The notes: generated from the letters alone by a model not told the origin. 64,000 nucleotides of DNA from Clostridiales bacterium (GCA_003525075.1 DQFO01000006.1:1-64000), one strand, 5' to 3'; counted from the first letter of the stretch, positions 55,301-63,235 are shown. Made by a program: numbers and translations.

Positions 55301-55329
55301 TTGACAAAAACAGTATTTTGAGGTATAAT
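55301..55329 (+). promoter_or_regulatory. Promoter of the first bactofilin-like gene
   Basis: TTGACA, 17-bp spacer, TATAAT, 45 bases before ATG 55374. Confidence 0.82.
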
Positions 55330-55373
55330 GAAAATATCCGTATATTTACAATTTTTTATGGAGGGTTTCATTT

Positions 55374-55916
55374 ATGAAACAGAATAAAGAACGGGCAATT
55401 AGCATTATTTCTGGCGAATACTATGAAGATGTCCTGAGTACTTTACCTGTGACTATTGCCAATAATAGTCATGTTAAAGGTAATATTAAGGCTCCTAAAG
55501 TTACCGTGGGCAACCATGTTGTAATCGAAGGTAATATCGAAGCCGATAATGATATTACCATTGGTAATATGTGTGAAATCGGAAATATGTTGTCTGATGA
55601 AAACATTTTTGTTGGACAGATGTGTATTGTTGGAAAAGTTTCAGCTGGAGCTACCGCATATATTATGGGGTATAGTGCAGCAGATTCTGTTTTTGGCGAT
55701 GTAGAAGTTATTGCCGAAAATGGCTGTGACCTCGGAAACGTACAGTCTTTTGGTACTGTAACTTTGGCAACAAGAACACTGGTTAAAGCATGCTGTGGCT
55801 CAGATCTGGTTGATTGCTTTGAAAACGTCAATGCAGAATACCTGATGTCTGAAGGACAAATTCGGACTGGTGAAGAATGTCATATCAAGGAGATGCAACT
55901 GAAGAAATTTAATTAA
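55374..55916 (+). CDS. Bactofilin-like beta-helix protein
   Basis: A 180-residue protein made of short beta-strand repeats such as HVKGNIKAPKVTVGNHVVIEGNIEADNDITIGNMCEIGNMLSDENIFVGQMCIVG, in which hydrophobic-Gly-Asn/Asp steps recur every 6-7 residues. This is the pattern of bactofilin/polymer-forming beta-helix proteins (DUF583-like). They polymerise and act as cytoskeletal scaffolds. No signal peptide is visible. GGAGGG lies before ATG 55374. Codon use is clearly less AT-biased than in most neighbours, a sign of transfer. It is followed by a decayed copy and a second intact paralogue, each with its own promoter or terminator. Confidence 0.65.
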   Translation: MKQNKERAISIISGEYYEDVLSTLPVTIANNSHVKGNIKAPKVTVGNHVVIEGNIEADNDITIGNMCEIGNMLSDENIFVGQMCIVGKVSAGATAYIMGYSAADSVFGDVEVIAENGCDLGNVQSFGTVTLATRTLVKACCGSDLVDCFENVNAEYLMSEGQIRTGEECHIKEMQLKKFN

Positions 55917-55926
55917 AAACGTTCTA

Positions 55927-55977
55927 ACTGGCAAGGCAGTTAATCACAAATGTGATTGCTGGCTTGCCAGTGTTTTT
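55927..55977 (+). terminator. Terminator after the first bactofilin-like gene
   Basis: ACTGGCAAG...CTTGCCAGT with a central CACAAATGTG, a 20-bp-plus imperfect stem, and GTTTTTATA tail. A closely similar terminator, sharing TAATCACAAATGTGAT, follows the second bactofilin-like gene at 56811-56848. Confidence 0.85.
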
Positions 55978-56105
55978 ATATACTAGGAAGTTCCCTGAAC
56001 TTCCTAGTATATAAAAGCTACAATCGTTAGCCCTTTGAGATTTTCTTCTTTTAGTCGAAAACTCAAATCGGGTGAGAACAAAGAGCGACTGCGTCGCTTT
56101 GTTCT
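55974..56105 (-). repeat. Three-hairpin dispersed repeat, copy C (reverse orientation)
   Basis: Read on the minus strand: hairpin 1 AGAACAAAGCGAC / GTCGCTCTTTGTTCT (56075-56105), core with ACCCGATTTGAGTTTTCGAC then GAAAATCTCAAAGGGCTAAC (56017-56074), and hairpin 3 TTTTATATACTAGGAAGTTC / GAACTTCCTAGTATATAAAA (55974-56016, perfect). It is the best preserved of the three copies. It sits between two bactofilin-like units. Confidence 0.78.
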
Positions 56106-56107
56106 AA

Positions 56108-56136
56108 TTGACAAATATTGTATTTTAGAGTATAAT
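56108..56136 (+). promoter_or_regulatory. Promoter upstream of the decayed bactofilin-like copy
   Basis: TTGACA, 17-bp spacer, TATAAT, still intact although the gene behind it is broken. Confidence 0.78.
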
Positions 56137-56179
56137 ATATTGGTTCGAAACATGCTTTTTTAATAAGGAGGTTTCATAT

Positions 56180-56289
56180 ATGAAACAAAAATAACGGTTT
56201 GATGTTGTAATCTCTGTGCATTAGTTGGAGACATCAAAATTGGAGATGATCCGGTAAAAATTGCCAAATTGAAGACGGAATTCTTGTGA
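56180..56289 (+). pseudogene. Decayed bactofilin-like gene fragment
   Basis: AAGGAGGTTTCATATATG followed by AAACAAAAATAA gives a stop after 4 codons. A further open stretch beginning GCATTAGTTGGAGAC encodes ALVGDIKIGDDPVKIAKL and stops at 56289; the GDIKIGDD pattern and the GATGTTGTAA context match the neighbouring bactofilin-like genes. The start region resembles that of the gene at 55374 (GTTTCAT-TATGAAACA). It is read as a broken copy between the two intact paralogues. Confidence 0.6.
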
Positions 56290-56325
56290 AAAATATTTAA
56301 TTTAAAAAGAAAAGGAAAAAATACA

Positions 56326-56790
56326 ATGAATAACGAAAAAAGATTTGAGTGTGATGTCGTAGTTATGCCTGGTGCAGAACTTGACACTGATATTTGTATT
56401 ACTGGTAATGTGTATATGGAAAAAGGTAGTAATGCAAATGGCTACGATATTGACGTTGGTGAAAGTTTTTTTGCCAATCATGCAGATTTCTTTAATGTGC
56501 ATGCTGGCGAAGATTTTTCAATTACTCGCTCTATCGGAAATGATGTCAGAGTAGAAGGAGATGTAATCCTTAAAGACATTTGTGTTTTAGGAGATGTTTT
56601 TGCTAACGGAAATGTTAGCATTTCTCCAAATTCCTCTGTTTGGGATGTTTCTGCTATGGGCACTGTTGAAGTTCAAGTAGATGTTCATGCTCAGAATATC
56701 ATGGCATTAGAGAAGATTTTTAAAGATGTCAAATCTGATGCTAAGAAACTTCAGAGTAAACAGGTTGAGTTTTACTTGTCTGTTAGCTAA
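56326..56790 (+). CDS. Second bactofilin-like beta-helix protein
   Basis: A 154-residue paralogue of the protein at 55374, with repeated strands CDVVVMPGAELDTDICITGNVYMEKGSNANGYDIDVGESFFANHADFFNVHAGEDFSITRSIGNDVRVEGDVILKDICVLGDVFANGNVSI. No signal peptide. RBS is weak (AAAAGGAAAAAA). It is probably driven by the promoter at 56108-56136 through the decayed copy. Codon use is again relatively GC-rich. A terminator resembling that of the first paralogue follows. Cytoskeletal scaffold is the family role; the specific function is unknown. Confidence 0.62.
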   Translation: MNNEKRFECDVVVMPGAELDTDICITGNVYMEKGSNANGYDIDVGESFFANHADFFNVHAGEDFSITRSIGNDVRVEGDVILKDICVLGDVFANGNVSISPNSSVWDVSAMGTVEVQVDVHAQNIMALEKIFKDVKSDAKKLQSKQVEFYLSVS

Positions 56791-56810
56791 ACAATATTAA
56801 ACAATAAAAA

Positions 56811-56848
56811 CAGGTCAGCTAATCACAAATGTGATGACTGACTTGTTT
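56811..56848 (+). terminator. Terminator after the second bactofilin-like gene
   Basis: AACAGGTCAG...CTGACTTGTT stem with central CACAAATGTG and TTTTTT tail. Confidence 0.85.
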
Positions 56849-56882
56849 TTTTATATAATAGAAAAAATGTAAAAAATAAATA

Positions 56883-56911
56883 TTGACACATACCCCTATG
56901 GGGTGTATAAT
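56883..56911 (+). promoter_or_regulatory. Copper operon promoter with CsoR operator in the spacer
   Basis: TTGACA (56883-56888), 17-bp spacer, TATAAT (56906-56911). The spacer holds the palindrome CATACCCCTATGGGGTGTAT (56889-56908), a classical CsoR/CstR-type box with TACCCC-x2-GGGGT. Bound CsoR would cover both promoter elements; Cu(I) would release it. Confidence 0.9.
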
Positions 56912-56950
56912 GATTTGCAGATAAAATCGAAAAATAAAGGAAGTGAATAT

Positions 56951-57262
56951 ATGAAGTGTGAAAAATGTAGCAAATGTGAAAGTTGTGAAAAGTCAACACA
57001 CAGAACAGAAGAAGAAAAAAAATCTTTAACCAAAAGACTAAACATAATAGAAGGTCAAATAAGGGGAATAAAACAAATGATTGAAGATGATAGATATTGT
57101 GCAGATATATTAATTCAATTATCAGCAATAAGTAAATCATTAGAAAGTGTAGAAAATTCAATATTAGAAAGTCATATAAAAAGTTGTGTATTAACAGAAA
57201 TTCAATCTGGTAATACAGAAATTATTGATGAAGTAATGGAGTTATTTAGGAGATTACGTTAA
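56951..57262 (+). CDS. csoR: CsoR-family copper-sensing repressor
   Basis: A 103-residue all-helical repressor. The Cu(I) ligands are visible: Cys in DDRYCADILIQLSAIS, His and Cys in ESHIKSCVLTEI. Other family signs are NIIEGQIRGIKQMIEDDRYC. A cysteine-rich N-terminus (MKCEKCSKCESCEKS) adds extra metal ligands. ATG 56951 is preferred (GGAAGTGAATAT before it); an upstream in-frame start at 56903 lies within the promoter. Its stop overlaps the next start (TAATG). The operator immediately upstream supports autoregulated copper sensing. Confidence 0.93.
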   Translation: MKCEKCSKCESCEKSTHRTEEEKKSLTKRLNIIEGQIRGIKQMIEDDRYCADILIQLSAISKSLESVENSILESHIKSCVLTEIQSGNTEIIDEVMELFRRLR

Positions 57263-57387
57263 TGGAAAAAATTTATATTAAAATTGATAAAAAATTAGAT
57301 GTTGGTACAAATGAAATAGAGTTCACACCACAAGAAGAAGGAGAATATATTTATTCTTGTTGGATGAATATGATAAAAATAAAATAA
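57262..57387 (+). CDS. 41-residue cupredoxin-like mini-protein
   Basis: A 41-residue frame whose ATG overlaps the csoR stop (TAATG), so it is probably translationally coupled. The sequence resembles the C-terminal part of a small cupredoxin-like copper-binding domain: GTNEIEFTPQEEGEYIYSCWMNMI, with the Cys-Trp-Met-Asn-Met loop that ligates copper in such domains. The rest of the beta-barrel is absent. It could be a small copper-binding peptide or a residue of a truncated larger protein. No independent RBS is evident, other than the csoR end. Confidence 0.55.
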   Translation: MEKIYIKIDKKLDVGTNEIEFTPQEEGEYIYSCWMNMIKIK

Positions 57388-57428
57388 AGGTTATAGATAA
57401 TAAAGATTATTTTAAGGAGGAAAATTAA

Positions 57429-57635
57429 ATGAAAGAAGTAAAATTAAATATAGAAGGAATGCACTGTACAGGATGTTCTACAAGATTAGAAAAGGTATTA
57501 AATAATGTTGATGGAGTAGAAGATGCAAAAGTGAGCTTAGAAGAGAAAAAGGCAGATATAAAATATGATGAAACACAAGTAAGTGAAAAAGAGTTAATTG
57601 AAGCTGTTGAGGATGCAGGATTTAAAGCAAACTAA
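57429..57635 (+). CDS. copZ: Copper chaperone CopZ
   Basis: A 68-residue HMA-fold copper chaperone: KEVKLNIEGMHCTGCSTRLEKVLNNVDGVEDAKVSLEEKKADIKYDE, with the MHCTGC Cu(I) motif (residues ~11-16). It delivers copper to the pump encoded next. RBS AAGGAGG precedes ATG 57429. It lies 14 bases before copA. Confidence 0.93.
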   Translation: MKEVKLNIEGMHCTGCSTRLEKVLNNVDGVEDAKVSLEEKKADIKYDETQVSEKELIEAVEDAGFKAN

Positions 57636-57649
57636 GAAAGGAAAAAAGT

Positions 57650-59848
57650 ATGAAGAAAGTATTATTAAAAATAGATGGAATGACATGTTCAGCATGTTCA
57701 TCAGGTTTAGAAAAATACTTAAATAAACAAGATGGAATAAAAACAGCAGTAGTAAATCTTGTTATGAATAATGCAAATATAGAATATGACGAAAAAAAAT
57801 TAACATTAGAGCAAGTAGAAAGATTTGTTGAAAAAGCAGGATTTACAAGTTTAGGAATAGATAATTTTGAAAAAGAAGAAAAGAAGAAATCAAATGAAAA
57901 ATATAAATTAATAGGAATAAGTGTAATATCAATATTAATATTATATATTTCAATGTCTCACATGGTAGGTTTACCAGTTATTCCATTTTTGAATATGATT
58001 ACACATCCAATTAATTATGCAATATCATTATTAATATTAACAACAATTGTAATATTATTTGGAAAAGACATAATAAAAAATGGATATAAAAATTTAATTC
58101 ATAAAACACCAAATATGGATACTCTAGTTATGATAGGAGTATTAGCAAGCTATGTATATAGTATATATGGAACAATACGAATTTTACAAGGATATACAAT
58201 GTATGTTGAAAAATTGTATTATGAATCAGCTGCTATTGTAATATTTTTTATAAAAATAGGTAAATTTGTTGAAAGCAAAAATAAAGACAAAACAAAAGAA
58301 GCATTACAAGAATTAATGACAATAACTCCAAATAATGCAACAATAATAAGAGAAGAAAAAGAAGTTGATGTTACATTAGATGAAATTCAAAAAGGAGATA
58401 TTGTAATATGCAAACCAGGTGAAAAAATAGCTGTAGATGGTGAAATTATAGATGGTGTAACACATATTAATGAAGCATTTATAACTGGAGAAAGTAAGCC
58501 AGCAAAAAAAGAGATAGGCTCTAAAGTTATAGCAGGAAGTATAAATTATGAAGGAACAATAAAATATAAGGCAGAAAAAATTGGTAAAGAATCTACAGTT
58601 TCAGAAATAGTAAGATTAGTAGCAAATGCAACAGCTACGAAAGCACCTATTGCTAAAATAGCAGATAAGATAAGTGGATATTTTGTTCCAGTAGTATTAG
58701 TTATATCTATAATTTCATTTGTGTTGTGGTTAATTATATCAAAAGATATAGCACTTGCAATAAACATATTTGTAAGTATATTAGTAGTTGCTTGTCCATG
58801 TAGTTTAGGACTAGCTACACCACTTGCAATAGTAATAGCTTCTGGAAATGCGAGCAGAAAAGGAATCTTAGTAAAAACAAGTGAAGCATTAGAGAATTTT
58901 CATAAAGCAAAGACAATATGTTTTGACAAAACAGGAACATTAACAAAAGGAACATTAAGTATTTCTAAAATATATAATTATAGCAATTTAGAGGAAAAAG
59001 AACTTTTAAAGAATATAGCAAGTATTGAGAAAAAATCAGAACACCCAATAGCAAGAGCAATTGTTAATAAAGCAATAGAAGAAAAAATAGAATTTGAAGA
59101 TTTAAAAGAATTTAAAGCAATTGCAGGTTTTGGTGTTGAAGCAATAATGCAAAATAATGATAAATATTTAATTGGAAATAGAAAATTAATGACTGAAAAT
59201 GGAGTAATAATTCCAAATGAGCAAGATGAACAACAATTAGTTAATGATGGTAATAGCATATTATTTGTAAGTTTAAACAATAAATTAGTTGCATTAATAG
59301 GTGTAAAAGATATATTAAAAGATAATATTGAAAATGTAATAAAAGAATTAAAGGATAAAAATATTAATGTAGTAATGTTAACAGGTGATAATGAGAAAAC
59401 AGCAGAAATTGTTGCAAAACAAATTGGAATAGAAAAAGTAATTTCAAATGTTACACCAAAAGAAAAAGCAGAAAAGATAAAAGAATTAAAAAAAGATGGA
59501 ATTGTAATAATGTGTGGTGATGGAATAAATGATAGTATAAGTTTAGTAACAGCAGATATAGGTGTTTCGATTTCATCAGGAACAGATATTGCAATGGATT
59601 CTGCAAGTGTAATATTAATGAATGATAATATAGAAAAAATAAATGAATTAATAGAAATTAGTGAAAAAACAATTAAAAATATAAAACAAAACTTATTCTG
59701 GGCATTTTTCTATAATATTTGTATGATTCCAATTGCATGTGGGATATTAGAACCTATTGGAATTGAAATGAATCCAATGGTTGCTGCTTTTGCTATGACA
59801 ATTAGTAGTTTAACTGTTGTTTTAAATGCTTTAAGACTAAAGAAATAA
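57650..59848 (+). CDS. copA: Cu(I)-exporting P1B-type ATPase CopA
   Basis: A 732-residue copper pump with one N-terminal HMA domain (GMTCSACSSGLEK, Cys-x2-Cys ~13-16). Membrane segments are followed by the actuator ITGESKPAKK (~282), the copper site CPCSLGLATPLAIVIASGNASRKGILVK (~382), DKTGTLTKG (~425), HP motif SEHPIARAIV (~462), TGDNEKTAEIV, and GDGINDSISL (~625). The CPC-SLGLATP and the C-terminal NPMVAAFAMTISSLTVVLNALRL with Met/Ser residues mark Cu+ specificity. It ends the csoR operon, with a hairpin behind it. Confidence 0.95.
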   Translation: MKKVLLKIDGMTCSACSSGLEKYLNKQDGIKTAVVNLVMNNANIEYDEKKLTLEQVERFVEKAGFTSLGIDNFEKEEKKKSNEKYKLIGISVISILILYISMSHMVGLPVIPFLNMITHPINYAISLLILTTIVILFGKDIIKNGYKNLIHKTPNMDTLVMIGVLASYVYSIYGTIRILQGYTMYVEKLYYESAAIVIFFIKIGKFVESKNKDKTKEALQELMTITPNNATIIREEKEVDVTLDEIQKGDIVICKPGEKIAVDGEIIDGVTHINEAFITGESKPAKKEIGSKVIAGSINYEGTIKYKAEKIGKESTVSEIVRLVANATATKAPIAKIADKISGYFVPVVLVISIISFVLWLIISKDIALAINIFVSILVVACPCSLGLATPLAIVIASGNASRKGILVKTSEALENFHKAKTICFDKTGTLTKGTLSISKIYNYSNLEEKELLKNIASIEKKSEHPIARAIVNKAIEEKIEFEDLKEFKAIAGFGVEAIMQNNDKYLIGNRKLMTENGVIIPNEQDEQQLVNDGNSILFVSLNNKLVALIGVKDILKDNIENVIKELKDKNINVVMLTGDNEKTAEIVAKQIGIEKVISNVTPKEKAEKIKELKKDGIVIMCGDGINDSISLVTADIGVSISSGTDIAMDSASVILMNDNIEKINELIEISEKTIKNIKQNLFWAFFYNICMIPIACGILEPIGIEMNPMVAAFAMTISSLTVVLNALRLKK

Positions 59849-59854
59849 TAGTAG

Positions 59855-59879
59855 AGTTGGAAAATTATTTTTTCCAACT
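59855..59879 (+). terminator. Hairpin after copA
   Basis: AGTTGGAAAA / TTTTCCAACT perfect 10-bp stem with a 5-base loop, 6 bases after the stop. Confidence 0.7.
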
Positions 59880-59975
59880 TAATCTATGTTATACAGATGG
59901 AGAAAATACAATAACAATTACAAAACAATTTATAGAAAGTTATAAAGAAAATTTTTAAGCAAAAAGGTGAAATAA

Positions 59976-60929
59976 ATGAGCTCATTAGAAAAATATGTTG
60001 AAAAGGTAAAAAAAGAAACAGAAGGATTTTCAAGTATAGAAAAGTTAAGGTATATATATTGGGACTTAGGAAGTAAATTTGCATTTGATTTAGATTTTTC
60101 GTTTGGAAATTCCAAAACAAGAAAACAGATATATGATCATAGTAGAAGTGAAGATGATTTAAACAGATGTTTAGAAAATAATACTGCAATTTGTAAATCA
60201 ATTGCTTACATATTTTCTTATGTTATGAAAGAACTTGGAGTAAATATAGAATCAGTAATAGATGAAGAAGATTTTAGAAAATGTCCACATATTTATAATG
60301 TTTTAATAACAGAAGATGGAAGAAAATATAGATTTGATTTACAAGAAGATATGAGAAATATAAAAGCACAATTGAGAACACAATATTTTGGAATTCCTAT
60401 TGAAGGTGTGGAACAAGAATTAATAAGTAGAACTGAATTAGACCAAATTGATAAAAAACAAGGACATATATCAGAAAAATCATATTATACAGATGAATAT
60501 CTAGAACTAATAAAGATGCATTTACCAATGTTTAAAGATTTTGGGCAAAAGGTTCAGTTTGTTTTAGAAAATTCAGAAGCATATACAAGTCCAGAAATGG
60601 GATATGCTGACAGAAAGTGGAGAATGGAAGATTTAATTGGAAATGAAAATAAAGATGGATTATTATTTCCCAAAGAAGAAAAGTATAAAATTAATATGAT
60701 TGATTGTTATAGAGAAAATGATGGCAAGAAACATTATGAATTATGTATTGTTGTAAATGTAAAAGGTGGAAAAGATATCTATTTATTTTCAGATGAAACA
60801 AATTCTTTTAGAAAAATGACTTTAGAAGAATTTGCAAAACAAATAGAAAATGGTTTGATAAATCTTCAAGGAATACAAGGATTAAAACAAGTTTTAAAAA
60901 ATAGAAAAAAACAGCCAGATGAAAGATAA
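59976..60929 (+). CDS. Transglutaminase-like fold cytosolic protein
   Basis: A 317-residue soluble protein with a possible Cys-His-Asp set in transglutaminase-like order: Cys ~73 in ENNTAICKSIAYIFSYVMKELG, His ~105 in KCPHIYNVLITEDGRKY and Asp ~121 in RFDLQEDM. The N-terminus is charged (VEKVKKETEGFSSIEKLRYIYWDLG) and the C-terminus basic (NRKKQPDER). I recognise no named family; a secreted or host-directed role is possible but there is no signal peptide. RBS AAAAAGGTGAAAT precedes ATG 59976. It may form a unit with the next, decayed gene. Confidence 0.65.
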   Translation: MSSLEKYVEKVKKETEGFSSIEKLRYIYWDLGSKFAFDLDFSFGNSKTRKQIYDHSRSEDDLNRCLENNTAICKSIAYIFSYVMKELGVNIESVIDEEDFRKCPHIYNVLITEDGRKYRFDLQEDMRNIKAQLRTQYFGIPIEGVEQELISRTELDQIDKKQGHISEKSYYTDEYLELIKMHLPMFKDFGQKVQFVLENSEAYTSPEMGYADRKWRMEDLIGNENKDGLLFPKEEKYKINMIDCYRENDGKKHYELCIVVNVKGGKDIYLFSDETNSFRKMTLEEFAKQIENGLINLQGIQGLKQVLKNRKKQPDER

Positions 60930-60951
60930 GATTAAGTAAAGGAATTGAAAA

Positions 60952-61285
60952 ATGGAAAGATATGAAGAAATAGAAAAAAGCATAATAACAACATATCGTA
61001 AAAAATATTATAAAATGGAGAGAAAGAAATGATTTGCATTTTATTCAATGTGCTTGCAGATTTACAGAACATTGTACTATGTGTGACAATGGTGGTGGAG
61101 GTTCTAAAAGAGAAGAAATGAAGAAACTCCTAAAGCAATTGAGAAGTGTTTATGATAAGGTTGACATGAATATTTATAATAGTACTAAAAATGTTAATTT
61201 AAATACTCTTATTTCTTATGTTAAAGATGAAGAAATACATCATTTTATGGATGATTATGATAAAAAGAAAGAGAATGCAACATAA
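60952..61285 (+). pseudogene. Internally deleted TtcA-like tRNA thiolation gene
   Basis: Two remnants of a TtcA-family (tRNA 2-thiocytidine synthetase) gene. A 26-residue frame begins ATG 60952 with MERYEEIEKSIITTYRKK, the family N-terminus, and stops at 61030-61032. A second frame (TTG 61034, shifted) gives FIQCACRFTEHCTMCDNGGGGSKREEMKKLL...VDMNIYNSTKNVNLNTLISY...HHFMDDYD, the family C-terminus. The PP-loop core between them (SGGKDS, about 200 residues) is missing. Either end may still be translated, but the enzyme cannot be functional. An RBS-like AAAGGAATTG precedes the first ATG. Confidence 0.6.
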
Positions 61286-61334
61286 ATGTAACAAAAATGT
61301 AATCAAAACTTAATAATATAAATAAATTAATGTA

Positions 61335-61363
61335 TTGTTATACTTGCATTTATATGATATAAC
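61335..61363 (+). promoter_or_regulatory. Candidate promoter before the coiled-coil gene pair
   Basis: TTGTTA, 17-bp spacer, TATAAC, about 33 bases before ATG 61396. Confidence 0.4.
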
Positions 61364-61395
61364 TATAAAAGATTGATATTAAAGGAGAATTTATA

Positions 61396-61569
61396 ATGGA
61401 AAGCGATTTAAAAAAAGATATTATTGATGGTAGAATTATTGATTGGAGCAAATTAAGTACAGAAGAGCTAAAAAGAATGAAAAAAGCTTATGAAGAAAGA
61501 GAAAATGAAATTCGAATGAAAATTGATAAAGAATTAGATTTAGAAGAAAATCTTGAAAGTGAAAGGTAG
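61396..61569 (+). CDS. Small charged protein, 57 aa
   Basis: A 57-residue frame with AAAGGAG before ATG 61396. The protein is highly charged and helical: ESDLKKDIIDGRIIDWSKLSTEELKRMKKAYEERENEIRMKIDKELDLEENLESER. It ends 10 bases before the coiled-coil protein gene and probably forms an operon with it. No family recognised. Confidence 0.6.
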   Translation: MESDLKKDIIDGRIIDWSKLSTEELKRMKKAYEERENEIRMKIDKELDLEENLESER

Positions 61570-61579
61570 AGGATAATAT

Positions 61580-63235
61580 ATGGATGAACAAAATAAAGAT
61601 ACAGAAGAACAAATTAAATTTACACAATTACTAAAAGAATTAGCAGATACACAAGTTACATTAGCCAAAATAAATGCCCAATTAGCAATAAGAGAAAGCA
61701 AAGATCAAATTGAAACAATTGTGGATTCAAAAAGCAAAGAACTTATTGAACAAGCAAAAAAATTTGGAGCAAAATTGGAAAAAATAGAACAAGAATATGC
61801 AAATCAAAATGCTGATAGAGAAGGAATTGTTGAAGAATTCGAGAAACGATTAGCAGAAGCTAGTGAGGAATATGATAAAATTTTACAAGATATAATGGAG
61901 AAAAAAGCACAATTTGAACTTGATGAAAATGGAATACTGTTAGAGCAAAAAAGAAATAAGGTAAAAATGGCAGCTGAAAATAAAGAATTTGCAAAAACAA
62001 AACAACGATTAGAAAAAGAAATAGTTCAAGCATTAAAAAGTGGTGATATGTCAACACTTCAACAGAAAACAGAAGAATTGAAAAGTCATATAGAAAATAA
62101 TCCAACAGATATTAGTAGAACACATGCACAAGAGTTACAAGCAAGAAGAGAAGAAATAAAACAAGCAATTGAATCTTGTAAAAATGAATATGAGCAAATT
62201 ATGGCTGAAAGAAAAAAGATGTTAGAAGAAATCTCTTCTAATAAAAATAAACAATTAATGACAATTCCAAAGCAAAATATTTTTGCAAAAGCTTTAGGAA
62301 ATATTTTTAATAAGTTTAATGGAACAAAAAAATTTGTTAAAGGTGTTATTGAACCATTAAAAACACAAATTGGACAAATACGTAATGAAGAAATTCCAAA
62401 GATAAAATCAGAGATTGATTCAAAAAGAAAAACTTTTTTAGATAAAGCTGTGCAAAAGAGAGCAGATATAGAAAAAAGTGTTGAAGAAAAAGTAGAAGGA
62501 TATGCAGAAAAATTAGCAAATACTCAAGAAAATGCAGTTCAAAAAGTTTCACTATTTAAAAAAGCAATGCTTGAATATGCTGATATGTCAAAAGCAAAGG
62601 TTGGTGAAACTAAAGAAAATATGGCTTTTACAGTAAAAGATAAGATAGAAGATGCGCAAATTTTGGCACTAATGGCACAAGATTTTGCAAAGGATAAGAT
62701 AGCTGATGCACAAATTTTAGGACTATATGCACAGGATTTTGTAAAAGATAAGGTGGAAGATGTACAAATTTTAGGATTATATGCACAAGATTTTGCTAAA
62801 GATAAAATTGCAGATACTAAACAAATGGCAACAAAAGCACAAGAATTTATAAGTAATAAATTAGCAAATGCTAAAGAAGCAGTTGCTAAAAGGAAAGAAG
62901 CAATTTTGGTAGGAGTTAATCAAAAGAAAGCTCAAGCAATTCAAGTTGCACAAACGACCAAAGATAATGTTATACAATTTGGAAAAGATACTAGAGGAAT
63001 GATTATAACTGGAGTAGATAACTCAAAAAAAGTAGTTACAACATATGTAAAAGACACTATGGAAACAGGAAAAAGAACATATAGAGGAATAATAAATAAA
63101 GGATATGAAATCAAAAGCAATATGATTGAAGCTGCTCAGCAAAGGTTATCTGCTCAACAACAAGAAATTCAACAAAAGAGACAACAATTAAATATGAATA
63201 TAAAAGAAGCAAATGGAATTGAAGTTGGAGATTAA
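61580..63235 (+). CDS. Coiled-coil protein with 18-residue helical repeats
   Basis: A 551-residue, almost entirely helical protein. Residues ~10-215 are charged coiled coil (Glu/Lys/Gln), ~225-265 a short non-helical Asn/Lys segment, ~265-345 a second coiled coil. Residues ~352-423 hold four near-identical 18-residue units of the form AKDKIADAQILGLYAQDF, and the tail is a third Lys/Gln-rich helix. No membrane segment or signal is visible. The C-terminal half resembles LEA or apolipoprotein-type amphipathic repeats. GAGGATAATAT stands before ATG 61580. Function unknown; see the separate repeat entry. Confidence 0.75.
   Translation: MDEQNKDTEEQIKFTQLLKELADTQVTLAKINAQLAIRESKDQIETIVDSKSKELIEQAKKFGAKLEKIEQEYANQNADREGIVEEFEKRLAEASEEYDKILQDIMEKKAQFELDENGILLEQKRNKVKMAAENKEFAKTKQRLEKEIVQALKSGDMSTLQQKTEELKSHIENNPTDISRTHAQELQARREEIKQAIESCKNEYEQIMAERKKMLEEISSNKNKQLMTIPKQNIFAKALGNIFNKFNGTKKFVKGVIEPLKTQIGQIRNEEIPKIKSEIDSKRKTFLDKAVQKRADIEKSVEEKVEGYAEKLANTQENAVQKVSLFKKAMLEYADMSKAKVGETKENMAFTVKDKIEDAQILALMAQDFAKDKIADAQILGLYAQDFVKDKVEDVQILGLYAQDFAKDKIADTKQMATKAQEFISNKLANAKEAVAKRKEAILVGVNQKKAQAIQVAQTTKDNVIQFGKDTRGMIITGVDNSKKVVTTYVKDTMETGKRTYRGIINKGYEIKSNMIEAAQQRLSAQQQEIQQKRQQLNMNIKEANGIEVGD
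62633..62848 (+). repeat. Four tandem 54-bp coding repeats
   Basis: Consecutive units of 54 bp encode 18 residues (VKDKIEDAQILALMAQDF, AKDKIADAQILGLYAQDF, VKDKVEDVQILGLYAQDF, AKDKIADTKQMATKAQEF). Eighteen residues equal five turns of alpha-helix, so the same residues align on one face. Confidence 0.85.

Noticed and set aside
59880..59958. Open stretch after copA encoding roughly LCYTDGENTITITKQFIESYKENF.
   Set aside because: No start codon and no ribosome binding site in front of it; too short to claim as a gene remnant.
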